Shown one piece after another: positions 31,794-41,505 of a stretch of 64,000 bases of DNA; the stretch's first letter is position 1; every line of letters begins with the position of its first letter. The stretch is from assembly GCF_000018865.1 (NCBI RefSeq), contig NC_010175.1, positions 2,108,001-2,172,000 of the forward strand, read 5' to 3'. Made by a program: the position numbers and the translations under genes. The notes under the pieces were generated by a model, which searched no databases, was not told the DNA's origin, and worked only from the letters and a program-made list of their open reading frames with translations. This DNA is from Chloroflexus aurantiacus J-10-fl. GTDB lineage: Bacteria; Chloroflexota; Chloroflexia; Chloroflexales; Chloroflexaceae.

Positions 31794-32345
31794 ATGAGTA
31801 TTCAAGAGCGCTTAACGAATGATTTGAAAGAGGCAATGCGTGCCGGCGACAAGGTTCGCGTAAATGCGATCCGGGCAGCGCGTGCAGCCCTACAAGCTGC
31901 ACAGCTCGATGCCGCCAAGCAGCGGTTCGATGCGGCTGTGGCCGAGATTGAAGCCCGTCACGCTGGTGATCCGGCAGCCATTGAAGCGGCCAAGGCTAAT
32001 CTCGCCATAGACAGTCATGCGGCCCTCAGTGATGCCGAGCAGGAAGCAGTCATTGCCCGCGAGATCAAGCGTCGGCGTGATGCCGCCGAGATTTATCACA
32101 AGGCTGGCCGTAGCGATCTGGCCGCTGCTGAAGAGGCGGAAATTGCCATTCTGAGTGAATATCTACCCAAAATGCTCAGCCCTGAGGAATTACGGCCACT
32201 GGTAGCAGCGGTGATTGCCGAATTGGGAGTAAGTGGCCCAGCAGCAATGGGCAAAGTGATGCCTGTTCTGCTCGAACGCTTCAAAGGTCAGGCCGAAAAC
32301 CGTACAATCAGCCAGGTTGCGCGAGAACTCCTGAGTTCGGCGTAA
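31794..32345 (+). CDS. GatB/YqeY-domain protein
   Basis: This 183-residue protein matches YqeY: it begins MSIQERLTNDLKEAMRAGDK and carries KRRRDAAEIYHKAGRSDLAA near 105-125. SEYLPKMLSPEELRPLV and the end NRTISQVARELL complete the GatB-tail-like helical domain. Members share the tRNA-binding tail fold of GatB but their role is not well defined. An insertion of about 35 residues (AKQRFDAAVAEIEARHAGD) separates the N-terminal helix from the rest. GGGGAG precedes the ATG. It is 24 bases downstream of gmk. Confidence 0.88.
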   Translation: MSIQERLTNDLKEAMRAGDKVRVNAIRAARAALQAAQLDAAKQRFDAAVAEIEARHAGDPAAIEAAKANLAIDSHAALSDAEQEAVIAREIKRRRDAAEIYHKAGRSDLAAAEEAEIAILSEYLPKMLSPEELRPLVAAVIAELGVSGPAAMGKVMPVLLERFKGQAENRTISQVARELLSSA

Positions 32346-32352
32346 CCCACCC

Positions 32353-34545
32353 ATGTACGAGACGCCTATGAAAGCCATTTCACACCACCGGCTATCACGC
32401 TGGTTTGTTCGTCCACAGTGGTTATGGCTGTCGCGCAACCAGTTACGACAACTGCTGGCGGCACTTTTGTTGTGGACTGGCATCTGGTTCGTATTGACCT
32501 TTCGGTTGCCTGGTGCCGATGGCTTGCAGGTGGGTCAACCCAGCCCGCTGAGCATCACGGCACCAGAAGAGGTAACCTTCACCAGCGACGTGCTGACGGC
32601 AGAACGCCGTACTCAGGCGGCAAATAATCCTGACAACCTGGTTTATTTTAATGACCCGAAGATACCGATTGACCAACGACGCAATCTGTTCACCTTGCTG
32701 GAAACCATTGGCCGTCTGCGTAACGATCCGACGCTAGATGAAGCCGGTCGGCTGCGAGCGTTGAGTAATCTGCCCAGTGCCGATGTACAACTCAACACCG
32801 ACCAGGCACGCCTGATCCTTGCCCTCGATGATGAAGAATGGTCGTTGCTACGCACAACCATTCTAAACCTTTATGATCGGGCAATTGAACGGTACGATTA
32901 CGCAATCGATGAGCGAGCACTCAGCCAACTGCGCGATCGCTGGTTGAGTTTCTGGCTGGCAACAACCTCGCTCGATACCGCGCAACGGGAACTCGCGCAA
33001 CAGATCACCTCGGCCTTTCTGCGCGTCAATCGGACATTAGACAATACAGCTACCGAAGAACGGCGGGCGAAGGCGATGGCCCAGGTCGAACCGGTTGAAG
33101 TAAAGGTGCTGGCCGGCGAGATGATTATCCGCGCAGGCGAGATCGTAACGCCGGCCCACATTGAGAAATTACAGGCAACCGGAGCAATGCCGCGCCCGCT
33201 GGGTTGGTCTGAACTGCTTGGGTACGGCTTACTGGCGGCGATCCTGACCGCAGGTATCAGTGGCTATCTCCACGTATTCCAGCCTAAACTGATGACCCAT
33301 CCACGCGCACTTACCACCTTAATGTTCAGTATTGTAGTGACGCTGCTCCTGGCACGTCTCACCTTGCTGGTCTACAATGAACGACCCATCTTCTTCCCGC
33401 TGGCAGTGCTGGCAGTCGTTACTACGATTGTATTTACAGGTCAGATCGGCTTTGCCGTTAGCCTGCTGGCAGCGGTAGTGATTAGCGTGATGGAAGGGAA
33501 TGATCTGACGCTGGCCGCAACCCTGTTTGCCAGTTGCACCAGTGCGATCCTGCTGACACGTCAGGCTGATCGGCTCCGTTCGTTTTTAATCGCCGGTTTC
33601 GGAGTTACGGCGACAATTACGATCCTGGAGACAACCTTCTGGCTAAGCCAGCAGGCCATCTTTACCCTTTCGGGCTTCAGTGGCTGGATCGCAACCACAG
33701 TGTTATCGGCACTTGCCAATGGTGGATTGACAACCATTCTCACCTTTGGCCTCTTTAATGTGGTTGGCCGACTGGCCGGTCAGGTAACGGCATTGCAGTT
33801 GATGGAACTGGCCCATCCATCACAACCACTCTTACGTAAACTGATTCGGGAAGCTCCGGGCACCTATTACCATAGCGTTGCGGTGGGTAATCTGGCCGAG
33901 GCCGCTGCCGAAGCTATCGGCGCCGATGCGCTCTTACTGCGGGTTGCGGCGTATTACCACGACATCGGCAAAACGATACGACCGGCATTTTTTACCGATA
34001 ATCAAATGGGGCGTGAGAACGTCCATGATGATCTCGATCCGTACATCAGTGCCCAAATCATCATCGACCATGTACGTGAGGGGATCAAAATGGCGCGAGC
34101 TGCCCATCTTCCAGAGCAGATTATCGACTTTATCGCTACCCATCATGGAACCGGCCTGGTGCGCCATTTCTACCAACTCGCCTTACAACGTTACGACCAC
34201 GTTGATGAGCGTGATTTTCGTTATCCCGGCCCACGTCCCCAAACCCGCGAACAGGCTATCCTGATGCTGGCCGACTCGGTTGAAGCGACGGTACGGGCCA
34301 AAGCCCAACACGGCAAACTCATCGCAAAGCGCAATGGCGACACGAGTGAACGAACAACGCCTGGCGCGGTAACGCTCGATGAGCTGGTGCAATCCATCAT
34401 CGATGCGCGCGTTCGTGAAGGCGAACTCAACGATGCTCCGCTGACGATGCGCGAACTAGGGCAGATTAAAACCGTCTTTGTGAATAATCTCCAATCCATC
34501 TACCATCCCAGAGTGGATTATGCGCCATCGCTCGTGCGAACCTGA
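32353..34545 (+). CDS. PgpH-type c-di-AMP phosphodiesterase (7TM-HD)
   Basis: This is a 730-residue membrane protein. An N-terminal helix (LLAALLLWTGIWFVLTF) is followed by an extracytoplasmic 7TMR-HDED-type domain (about 70-275). A block of seven helices (about 290-480) and a cytoplasmic HD domain follow. The HD domain shows HSVAVGNLAEAAAEA, the signature YYHDIGKTIRPAFF near 535 and ATHHGTG near 597. PgpH enzymes hydrolyse c-di-AMP to pApA. The matching cyclase gene is at 55996, so synthesis and breakdown are both in this window. ATGs at 32353 and 32368 are both possible starts. Confidence 0.9.
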   Translation: MYETPMKAISHHRLSRWFVRPQWLWLSRNQLRQLLAALLLWTGIWFVLTFRLPGADGLQVGQPSPLSITAPEEVTFTSDVLTAERRTQAANNPDNLVYFNDPKIPIDQRRNLFTLLETIGRLRNDPTLDEAGRLRALSNLPSADVQLNTDQARLILALDDEEWSLLRTTILNLYDRAIERYDYAIDERALSQLRDRWLSFWLATTSLDTAQRELAQQITSAFLRVNRTLDNTATEERRAKAMAQVEPVEVKVLAGEMIIRAGEIVTPAHIEKLQATGAMPRPLGWSELLGYGLLAAILTAGISGYLHVFQPKLMTHPRALTTLMFSIVVTLLLARLTLLVYNERPIFFPLAVLAVVTTIVFTGQIGFAVSLLAAVVISVMEGNDLTLAATLFASCTSAILLTRQADRLRSFLIAGFGVTATITILETTFWLSQQAIFTLSGFSGWIATTVLSALANGGLTTILTFGLFNVVGRLAGQVTALQLMELAHPSQPLLRKLIREAPGTYYHSVAVGNLAEAAAEAIGADALLLRVAAYYHDIGKTIRPAFFTDNQMGRENVHDDLDPYISAQIIIDHVREGIKMARAAHLPEQIIDFIATHHGTGLVRHFYQLALQRYDHVDERDFRYPGPRPQTREQAILMLADSVEATVRAKAQHGKLIAKRNGDTSERTTPGAVTLDELVQSIIDARVREGELNDAPLTMRELGQIKTVFVNNLQSIYHPRVDYAPSLVRT

Positions 34546-34557
34546 AGGAGTAGAGTT

Positions 34558-35193
34558 GTGATGTACACTGCCGACAGCCCAATTCTTGGCCCGCAAACCG
34601 CGGCAATGGATCAGATGAGCCGTTATATCCTCAGTCGTCCACACGGTGAGTATACCGAAAAGGATATTGCCGATGTGATTATTCCGGCGTATCTCCGGGT
34701 CTGTATCCCGGTCGGGGTTGATCCGGTGCTGGCAGTGGCCCAGATGATCCATGAGACCGGCAACCTTACCAGTTTCTGGAGCCAGCGCCCCCAACGGAAT
34801 CCGGCGGGAATTGGGGTAACCGGGCAGTGGCAACTTCATCAGCCGACCGATCTGCGCGGGTGGGCGTATAATACCCAACGTCAGCGTTGGGAAGCCGGGG
34901 TAAGTTTTGCGACCTGGGCGGATGATGCGATTCCGGCCCATATTGGTCGTCTACTGGCTTATGCTCTGCCTGAAGGAAGTGAAACCCCACCGCAGCGGGA
35001 ACTCATTGCCAAAGCGCTCAGCTACCGGCCATTCCCACGGGCGTTTCGCGGGAGCGCCCAAACCATCAAACAACTGGGTCGCGCCCACAATCCACTTGGT
35101 GCCCAGGGGGCCGGTTGGGCCAGTCCTGGCCATACCTACGGTGAGGCGATTGCGCGCCTGGCCAATCAAATTCTGGCTGTACCGCTGGAATGA
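34558..35193 (+). CDS. Glucosaminidase-like (GH73-type) domain protein
   Basis: This 211-residue protein resembles the mannosyl-glycoprotein endo-beta-N-acetylglucosaminidase domain used in peptidoglycan hydrolases. It shows DPVLAVAQMIHETGNLTSFW, with the putative catalytic glutamate in HETGN. RNPAGIGVTG and GVSFATWADDAIPAHIGRLL follow. No signal peptide or wall-binding domain is seen, so export is uncertain. GTG 34558 has AAGGAG 7 bases upstream; the ATG at 34561 is the alternative. It closes the gmk-YqeY-pgpH cluster. Confidence 0.7.
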   Translation: MMYTADSPILGPQTAAMDQMSRYILSRPHGEYTEKDIADVIIPAYLRVCIPVGVDPVLAVAQMIHETGNLTSFWSQRPQRNPAGIGVTGQWQLHQPTDLRGWAYNTQRQRWEAGVSFATWADDAIPAHIGRLLAYALPEGSETPPQRELIAKALSYRPFPRAFRGSAQTIKQLGRAHNPLGAQGAGWASPGHTYGEAIARLANQILAVPLE

Positions 35194-35373
35194 AACCGAG
35201 AGGTATGCTGCGTTCTGGTATGGTTCGAGAAAACGCGAAAGTTCTTTGGTGCGGAAGCACTGCAACCCATTGATGTATACAATTACCTGCGAAGATATAC
35301 CACATGCATCGTCAATCCATCACCCGTTCAAGCCATAGGAGGAAGACTGGTATCATTAGAGCAGCTATTTGAC

Positions 35374-35404
35374 TTGTCACTAAAGCCCGGCAATATGTTA
35401 TACT
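35374..35404 (+). promoter_or_regulatory. Candidate sigma-70 promoter for the PAS-STAS gene
   Basis: TTGTCA (35374-35379) and TATACT (35399-35404) are separated by 19 bases, slightly long. The predicted start of transcription is about 43 bases before the ATG. Confidence 0.4.
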
Positions 35405-35454
35405 ACGGCCAGCACCTGCATACAATTCCACTACGGTGACAGGAACTCGTTCCT

Positions 35455-36981
35455 ATGAACAACACATTCGTCGCAATTGCCGATGCACTACGAGCACATC
35501 TTCCGTCGCTTCCCCCAGCCGAACGTCCATTGCTCGTCGCATTAGCCGATGCGTTGAGTACCGGTGATCCCTCGCACCTGTTGACTCTGCTGCGTAACGG
35601 CGGATCGATCAGTGCCGGTTTCAACCGCCTTGATGCAGTCCGTCGCCAGGCAACCGGCTTACTGGCCGATAACCCGGCAGCAGCGGGGCCAATTGCCGAC
35701 ATTGTGGCCGAGGCGCAACGAGTGTTAATCGCGGAAGAAGAGACGATGCTGCGACGCGAGCATATGCTCAATCAGCGCCTTGAACAGAGTTTTCTGACCT
35801 CACCGCTGGCAACGCTCGAAGCTAATGAGTACGGTATCATTACCCGCTGGAATTCGGCTGCCGAACGTATTTTTGGCTGGAGTGCAGCCGAAGCGGTTGG
35901 CAAAAATGCTATTGAACTGCTGGTCCCGAACATTGCCCGCGAACACGTCGAAGCGATTGTCCAGGCTCTCCTGAGTGGTCAGGCAAAGAATAGCCGCAAT
36001 GAAAACATCACGAAAGATGGCCGCATTATCATTTGTCAGTGGTACAACGCGGTTTTGTACCATCCTGATGGAAGAGTTGCCGGCTGGTTGTCGCAGACCG
36101 AAGATATTACCGAACAGATTCGTGCCGAAGAAGCCCTGCGCGAGAATCAACGCCGCCTCGATAGGTTAATGCGTAATTTGCCCGGCATTGCATATCGATC
36201 CCGCAAGGATGGGCGCTGGACGGCTGAGTTTATGAGTGAAGGGGCGCTTGAGGTTACTGGTTATCCGGCCAGCGATTTTATGCCGGACGGTGATCAACCG
36301 CTGCGCCGTTATTTTGGTGATCTCATCCTGCCTGAAGACCGCGAGGCAGTGAAGGAGAGTGTGCAGACGGCAATTGCTCAGCAGCGCCAGTTTGAGATTA
36401 CGTACCGGATCCGTCACGCTGATGGCAGCATTCGTTGGGTGTGGGAACGCGGAACAGGTGTGTTTAATGAGACGGGTCAGTTGGAAGCTATCGAAGGCTT
36501 CATTACTGATGTCACTGCTGAACGGCAGGCTGCTGAAGAGCGCCAGGCGTTAAACGAGCGTATTATTGCTGCGCAAGAAGCCGCCCTCCGCGAATTAAGC
36601 ACGCCAATTGTCCCGATCAGTCGAGGGGTGATTGCGATGCCGCTCATCGGCAGTATCGATAGCACTCGCGCCCAACAGGTGATCGAATCCTTGCTGGAAG
36701 GCGTGAATACAAGTGGGGCCCACATTGTGATCCTCGATGTAACCGGTGTACCGGTGGTTGATACACAGGTTGCCAACACGCTGTTACGTTCGGCTCAGGC
36801 TGTACGTCTGCTCGGTGCCGAAGTTCTCTTAACCGGCATCCGGCCAGAAGTTGCCCAAACCATTGTCGGATTGGGGCTTGATATGAGCCACATTCGCACG
36901 CTGGCAACGTTGCAAGATGGCATTACATATGCACTTGGCCGGCAATCCCTCGGCCAGACCATAGTCCACCGCATAAGATAA
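35455..36981 (+). CDS. PAS-PAS-STAS regulator, RsbR-like
   Basis: This is a 508-residue soluble protein. A helical N-terminal region (about 1-115) is followed by a first PAS domain ([20 protein letters not shown]). A second PAS/PAC domain follows ([26 protein letters not shown]). A linker helix leads to a C-terminal STAS domain starting [32 protein letters not shown] holds the two threonines that RsbT phosphorylates in RsbR-type stressosome proteins. No RsbS or RsbT gene is adjacent, so it is an orphan here. It ends 8 bases before the amidohydrolase gene. Confidence 0.85.
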   Translation: MNNTFVAIADALRAHLPSLPPAERPLLVALADALSTGDPSHLLTLLRNGGSISAGFNRLDAVRRQATGLLADNPAAAGPIADIVAEAQRVLIAEEETMLRREHMLNQRLEQSFLTSPLATLEANEYGIITRWNSAAERIFGWSAAEAVGKNAIELLVPNIAREHVEAIVQALLSGQAKNSRNENITKDGRIIICQWYNAVLYHPDGRVAGWLSQTEDITEQIRAEEALRENQRRLDRLMRNLPGIAYRSRKDGRWTAEFMSEGALEVTGYPASDFMPDGDQPLRRYFGDLILPEDREAVKESVQTAIAQQRQFEITYRIRHADGSIRWVWERGTGVFNETGQLEAIEGFITDVTAERQAAEERQALNERIIAAQEAALRELSTPIVPISRGVIAMPLIGSIDSTRAQQVIESLLEGVNTSGAHIVILDVTGVPVVDTQVANTLLRSAQAVRLLGAEVLLTGIRPEVAQTIVGLGLDMSHIRTLATLQDGITYALGRQSLGQTIVHRIR

Positions 36982-36989
36982 AGGAGTCG

Positions 36990-38183
36990 ATGATGATGCT
37001 CGAACGTGCCCAGGCGTTGGCGGATGAAATTATTCGCATCCGCCGTGACATTCATGCCCATCCCGAACTCGGCTTTCAGGAACATCGTACCGCTGCGCTC
37101 GTTGCCGATACGCTCCACGAAATTGGCGGAATTAAGGTTACTACCGGCGTCGCCAAAACCGGTGTAGTCGGTGAGTTGGGTGATGGTGATGGTCCGGTTA
37201 TTGCCATCCGCGCCGATATGGATGCGCTCCCGATACAGGAAGAGAACCAGGTTGAATATGCTTCAACGAATCCAGGCGTCATGCATGCCTGTGGCCACGA
37301 TGCCCATACCGCCATGCTGCTCGGTGCTGCCCACCTGTTGCGTGAGCGCTTTGCGGCTGAACAGTTGCGTGGCCGGGTGCGCTTCCTGTTCCAGCCGTCT
37401 GAAGAGGGTTGGGATGATGAGGTAAAGAGTGGTGGTTTGCGGATGGTTGAAGAGGGTGCATTGGATGGGGTTGATGCCGTTATTGCCCTGCACGTCGACT
37501 CAACCCTGCCCGTTGGTCAGGTGACCATCCGCGGCGGTTGGACCTCGGCTGCCGTTGATGATTTTAAGGGCTATATCCGCGGTACCGGCGGCCACGGTGC
37601 ATACCCACATCTCGGCACCGATCCGGTGTTTATGCTTTCACACGTTCTGAATGCGCTGTTTGGTATTCGCGCCCGCCTGATCAACCCGATGGAACCGGCT
37701 ATTCTCAGCGTTGGCACCGTGCGGGGTGGCCATGCTTCCAACGTTATTCCGAGCGAGATCTTCGTGCAGGGAACCCTGCGTAGCTTCAGCGAAGAAGTAC
37801 GCGCTAAACTGGCCCGCGAAGTTGAACGCGCCTTCGCAGTGGCGGAAGCATTTGGCGGGAGCGCTGAAGTCAAGATCACCCGCGGCTATCCCGCTGGTTG
37901 GAACGACGAGCGTGTAGCCGAGTGGATGAGCAATGTTGCCGGTGATTTTCTTGGCGCTGATGCGATTGATCGTTCGCGCACCGGGATGGGAGCAGAAGAT
38001 TTTGCCTACATGACGAAAAAGGCACCAGGTGCCATGCTGATGCTCGGTGCCGCGATCAATGACGGCATCGTGCGCGGGCACCATACCCCCATCTTCGACA
38101 TTGATGAACGCGCACTCCCCATTGGCACCGCTATCCTGGCCGAGACCGCTCTCCGCTTTCTGCGCGGAGAAGTGAAACTGTAG
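36990..38183 (+). CDS. M20-family amidohydrolase (N-acyl amino acid / hippurate hydrolase type)
   Basis: This 397-residue metallopeptidase-fold enzyme hydrolyses an amide bond to release a carboxylate and an amine. Metal-binding motifs are [11 protein letters not shown] near 22, [17 protein letters not shown] near 98 and [10 protein letters not shown] near 135. The dimerisation domain has [15 protein letters not shown], and [15 protein letters not shown] is near 335. The substrate is uncertain. Three consecutive ATG codons (36990, 36993, 36996) follow AAAGGAG; 36993 or 36996 has better spacing. It may be co-transcribed with the PAS-STAS gene. Confidence 0.9.
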   Translation: MMMLERAQALADEIIRIRRDIHAHPELGFQEHRTAALVADTLHEIGGIKVTTGVAKTGVVGELGDGDGPVIAIRADMDALPIQEENQVEYASTNPGVMHACGHDAHTAMLLGAAHLLRERFAAEQLRGRVRFLFQPSEEGWDDEVKSGGLRMVEEGALDGVDAVIALHVDSTLPVGQVTIRGGWTSAAVDDFKGYIRGTGGHGAYPHLGTDPVFMLSHVLNALFGIRARLINPMEPAILSVGTVRGGHASNVIPSEIFVQGTLRSFSEEVRAKLAREVERAFAVAEAFGGSAEVKITRGYPAGWNDERVAEWMSNVAGDFLGADAIDRSRTGMGAEDFAYMTKKAPGAMLMLGAAINDGIVRGHHTPIFDIDERALPIGTAILAETALRFLRGEVKL

Positions 38184-38194
38184 TCGACTACTAC

Positions 38195-38227
38195 CAGGGA
38201 GGGTAGAGAAACAACCTGCCCTCCCTG
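38195..38227. terminator. Bidirectional terminator-like stem-loop
   Basis: CAGGGAGGGTAG and CTGCCCTCCCTG form a 12-base stem with one mismatch, between the convergent ends of the amidohydrolase and MBL genes. Confidence 0.65.
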
Positions 38228-38231
38228 ATCT

Positions 38232-39158
38232 TCACCCTGCCAGTCCCCCTAGCTTCTGCCAGTAACGAGCCAGACCACGCCAGCTCAATGTTAATGGGCC
38301 GGTCTGCTGAATAATTGCCAACTGTTCGGCTGGCGAGAGCGTAGCCGCTTCATTCGCCAATGCCGCTTCTAACACAGCCGTTCCAGTCTGTTCATCATGG
38401 CCGGCAATCAGACTTTGGCGGACAATCTCGGCCCATTGCTGCAAGCGCAGCCGGGCATCGGCCAGATGAAAGGCGACATCGTCATAGGCACCAAAGTGGG
38501 TCAGACACAACCACTGCGGACGCAATTGCTCAATCAAATCGTGAGTGCGCGACCACGCTTCCAGATCGATATCAGGCGGCGGTGTCGCCGGCCTGGTCAT
38601 CCGCACTCCCGGTAGGCGGACACCGGTATTATCACCCACAAAGGCAGTACCATTCGCCTCGTCAAACCAGATCAGGTGATGTTTCGCGTGCCCAGGAGCA
38701 TCAAATGCGCGCAGCGGATGACCTCTGAGGTATAACGTCTCACCACCGGTGTAGGTACGAATCCGTTCGTGAGCCACCGGACGCACATCACCCCACAAAG
38801 TTGCCATGCGATCAGCGTAAAGCTGGGCTGCGCTATTGAGCAACCGTGAAGGATCGATCAAATGTGGCGCACCGCGCTCGTGAACATGAATCGTCAGATG
38901 CGGATTCTCTGCGGCAAGCAGACCAGTTGCGCCGGCATGATCGAGATGGATATGCGTTAACACAATCGCTCGCAGATCGGCGACCGTCAACCCGTGCGCA
39001 CGTAATCCGGTACGCAGGGCTGCCAGCGTACTGGCCGGCCCCGGATCAACCAGCGCCGGTTCGTCACCCAACAGCAAGAATGTACCGATCACATGAGGCC
39101 GACCAAGATGGTGAACATCAATTAAGGCAACGTTATGTGGTGTCGGATAGATTTCCAT
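38232..39158 (-). CDS. Metallo-beta-lactamase-fold hydrolase
   Basis: This is a 308-residue MBL-fold protein. The metal-binding signature THIHLDHAGATG is near residue 70. The other ligands are probably in FDAPGHAKHHLIWF, VGDNTGVRL and LTHFGAYDD. A C-terminal helical extension (about 220-308) resembles the flexible arm of glyoxalase-II-like proteins. The substrate is unknown. The ATG at 39156-39158 is placed at the start of the conserved fold; an open extension to 39302 is not coding-like. Convergent to the amidohydrolase. Confidence 0.85.
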   Translation of the reverse strand: MEIYPTPHNVALIDVHHLGRPHVIGTFLLLGDEPALVDPGPASTLAALRTGLRAHGLTVADLRAIVLTHIHLDHAGATGLLAAENPHLTIHVHERGAPHLIDPSRLLNSAAQLYADRMATLWGDVRPVAHERIRTYTGGETLYLRGHPLRAFDAPGHAKHHLIWFDEANGTAFVGDNTGVRLPGVRMTRPATPPPDIDLEAWSRTHDLIEQLRPQWLCLTHFGAYDDVAFHLADARLRLQQWAEIVRQSLIAGHDEQTGTAVLEAALANEAATLSPAEQLAIIQQTGPLTLSWRGLARYWQKLGGLAG

Positions 39159-40153
39159 AAGGTTGTAGATAAACCTCAACGACAATTTTGCGATATAAGT
39201 ATCTGCATTGTAACATAATGTCAGTTCGGGTTGAGTCGACACGGGGTGAAGTCCGGCCATTGACGTTCCTTCACGGTAGCGATTGCACGGCTGTGGCGTC
39301 ACATATCGCCGATTGCAGATCTGTCAAGCGACTCGATACCGCTTCACCATGACCATCCGGCACGACTCGAACGACCGGTGTGAACATTAGCGCGCCTGTG
39401 GTATGCAGGTGTCGCAACCATTCCAGGGAGCACTCACTGCTGCCGGATAGAATCTCCTCAACGTGCAGTTCAGGGGCGGATGAAAAGTTCTACTTCATCA
39501 GGAAGCTCTGAATCAAACCTCTAACCTCTCCTCTCCCGTGCCGCGAGGGGTCAATGGCGAGGGCGGTCAGGTTGTCCGCAAGACGCTCTCAAACGCTGTC
39601 CGCCATTGAATCACGGGCAGGAGTATCTGTGCCACAGGTCTGGCGTACAGTACCACTACTTCCGATCCACCACACACCCCAGAGACGCACAGTTGTTACG
39701 CCAGTGCAGCATCTGGAGACTGCAAACGATAGCGGTTATCGACAGATCGCGGCGAACAACGCATGGGCTGCTGCTATCTGCGTTCAACTCACACTTACCG
39801 ACCATCGTGCGTTGCAGGCTTGCCCAGAAACGCCTTATCAGGATGGCATGGAGATTGGCGGTTGTACCTCTCACCCAATACCGGAGCGCGTTGGGGGCAA
39901 AAGCGTGGCTTCCGCACTGCAAGTGATGCAACCCAGGCACTACAACAGGAAAAAAGCCTATTTAGTAGCGCGTTCTCTGGATGCAAGCTACGCCTGTAGA
40001 GGCCTGGCACCAGGGTATGGGTTATACTCAACCGCCGGGGAGAAATACATCACGACAATTCTTCATCAAATCTACTCAAATTCTCATCAAGTTCTGCACA
40101 ATACCGTGCTACAACTCTCTCGAAGAATAGTATTCGCAGACGTGAGGTACCCA
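39159..40153. other. Long intergenic region with a diverged repeat hairpin
   Basis: No convincing gene is seen. Open frames in both strands, including an in-frame 200-codon extension of the dioxygenase gene, lack ribosome-binding sites and protein character. A diverged copy of the repeat core (AAAGCGTGGCTTCCGCACTG) lies near 39900. The last 100 bases are AT-rich and probably hold the dioxygenase promoter. Confidence 0.5.
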
Positions 40154-41119
40154 ATGGAACAAGAACACCGCGATCTTTTCGACCTTGGCCTTCAGGCCGA
40201 TCTGACCATGCTGCAACAGTCACCGCTGACTCGACGCCGTCTCTTAAAGTTGGGGTTGGTCGGGATTACCAGCTTTCTGGCCGGTTGTACACCCTTCGCC
40301 GGTCAGTCATCTACGCCAACAGGTGGGCCAACGTCCACCTCTGTGGCAGGTTCGGGTAGTGTATCCAGCCCGACAGCGCTACCAGCCAGTCCCACAGCAC
40401 TACCGGCCAGTCCAACGGTAGCCGCCACTGTTAGCACGCCTACCACGGCAGTCACTCCAACCTCAGCTCCGGTTGCCGAATGTGTTTCACCGATTCCAAC
40501 CGAGACTGCGGGCCCCTTCCCTGGGGATGGCTCGCAGGGGGCAAGTCTCAATGTGCTTGCCCGATCCGGTGTGGTACGCCAGGACATTCGGACGAGCCTC
40601 GGCACCGGTAACCTTGCCGCCGGCATTCCGCTCCGTCTGGAATTGAAGCTGGTGCGGGCCGGTGGCGATTGTGCGCCACTCGCCGGTTATGCGTTGTACG
40701 CCTGGCATTGTGATGCGCAGGGACGCTATTCAATGTACAGCAGTGGGGTGGAAGGCGAGGATTATCTGCGCGGGGTGCAGGCTGCTGATGCGAACGGGAT
40801 TGTTGTCTTCCAAACCATCTTCCCCGGATGCTATTCTGGACGCTGGCCGCACGTCCACTTTGAAATCTATCCTTCGCTGGATCAGGCCACCAGTGCACGC
40901 AATGTGGTGCACACCTCACAACTGGCTCTCCCGGAAGATATTTGCCGGCAAGTCTACGCTGATCCGCAATACGGTAACAGTTTGAATAATCTTGGTCGTA
41001 TTTCGCTGGAGCGCGACGGCATCTTTCGCGATGGCTGGCAGACCCAGATGGCAACAGTGACCGGATCGCTGAACGATGGCCTGGTAGCCCGGCTAACAAT
41101 TGGTGTGCCGGGGGTGTAG
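40154..41119 (+). CDS. Exported intradiol dioxygenase-like lipoprotein
   Basis: This is a 321-residue protein. Its N-terminus has the Tat-like twin arginine RRRLLKLGLVG and a lipobox (FLAGC, Cys at about 43), followed by a Ser/Thr/Pro-rich spacer (about 50-110). The catalytic domain resembles protocatechuate/catechol dioxygenases. Iron ligands are seen as Tyr in WHCDAQGRYSMYS and the Tyr-His-His of GCYSGRWPHVHFEI. Fe(III) enzymes of this type cleave catechols between the hydroxyls; exported versions have uncertain substrates. The ATG at 40154 is chosen because the signal starts shortly after. It is monocistronic. Confidence 0.85.
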   Translation: MEQEHRDLFDLGLQADLTMLQQSPLTRRRLLKLGLVGITSFLAGCTPFAGQSSTPTGGPTSTSVAGSGSVSSPTALPASPTALPASPTVAATVSTPTTAVTPTSAPVAECVSPIPTETAGPFPGDGSQGASLNVLARSGVVRQDIRTSLGTGNLAAGIPLRLELKLVRAGGDCAPLAGYALYAWHCDAQGRYSMYSSGVEGEDYLRGVQAADANGIVVFQTIFPGCYSGRWPHVHFEIYPSLDQATSARNVVHTSQLALPEDICRQVYADPQYGNSLNNLGRISLERDGIFRDGWQTQMATVTGSLNDGLVARLTIGVPGV

Positions 41120-41505
41120 AGATAACGGACGAAAGAGTAAAGGACTACACCTCACTCATCATTAGCCAGACACCTTAACTCTCGCGTAATCGGTCGGGAA
41201 GTGCAGTGCGGAAGCCCGACTTCCGCACGCGACCCGGCTGGGCATGGGTGATTGTTTGTGTCATCACGCAATGTGATCGGTCATAGCCTGACAGGAAATC
41301 GCTGTTTCCAAATACAAAACAGCGTTATCCCAACTGTCATATCTTGATGAAAAAATTGCCATCCTATCGCCCCTACTGCTCTGCTATCATATACTACAGG
41401 TTGTACGCAAACAGCTCAGGAGATACGGCTCCCCATCCTGAGAAATCTCCCCCCAGAGTGCGGATCTCCGACAGCCATACCACACATTGATGAGGTGATC
41501 AACAT
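41120..41505. other. Intergenic with a stem-loop at 41206-41228
   Basis: GTGCGGAAG (41206-41214) pairs with CTTCCGCAC (41220-41228) over a 5-base loop. It is another member of the GCGGAAGC-type hairpin set, 87 bases after the dioxygenase stop, and may act as its terminator. No gene is seen. TATACT near 41391 could be the -10 box for the CAP gene. Confidence 0.5.

Noticed and set aside
39554-40153. N-terminal 200-residue extension of the dioxygenase
   Set aside because: Composition is not protein-like, it contains a repeat fragment, and the signal peptide begins just after the ATG at 40154.
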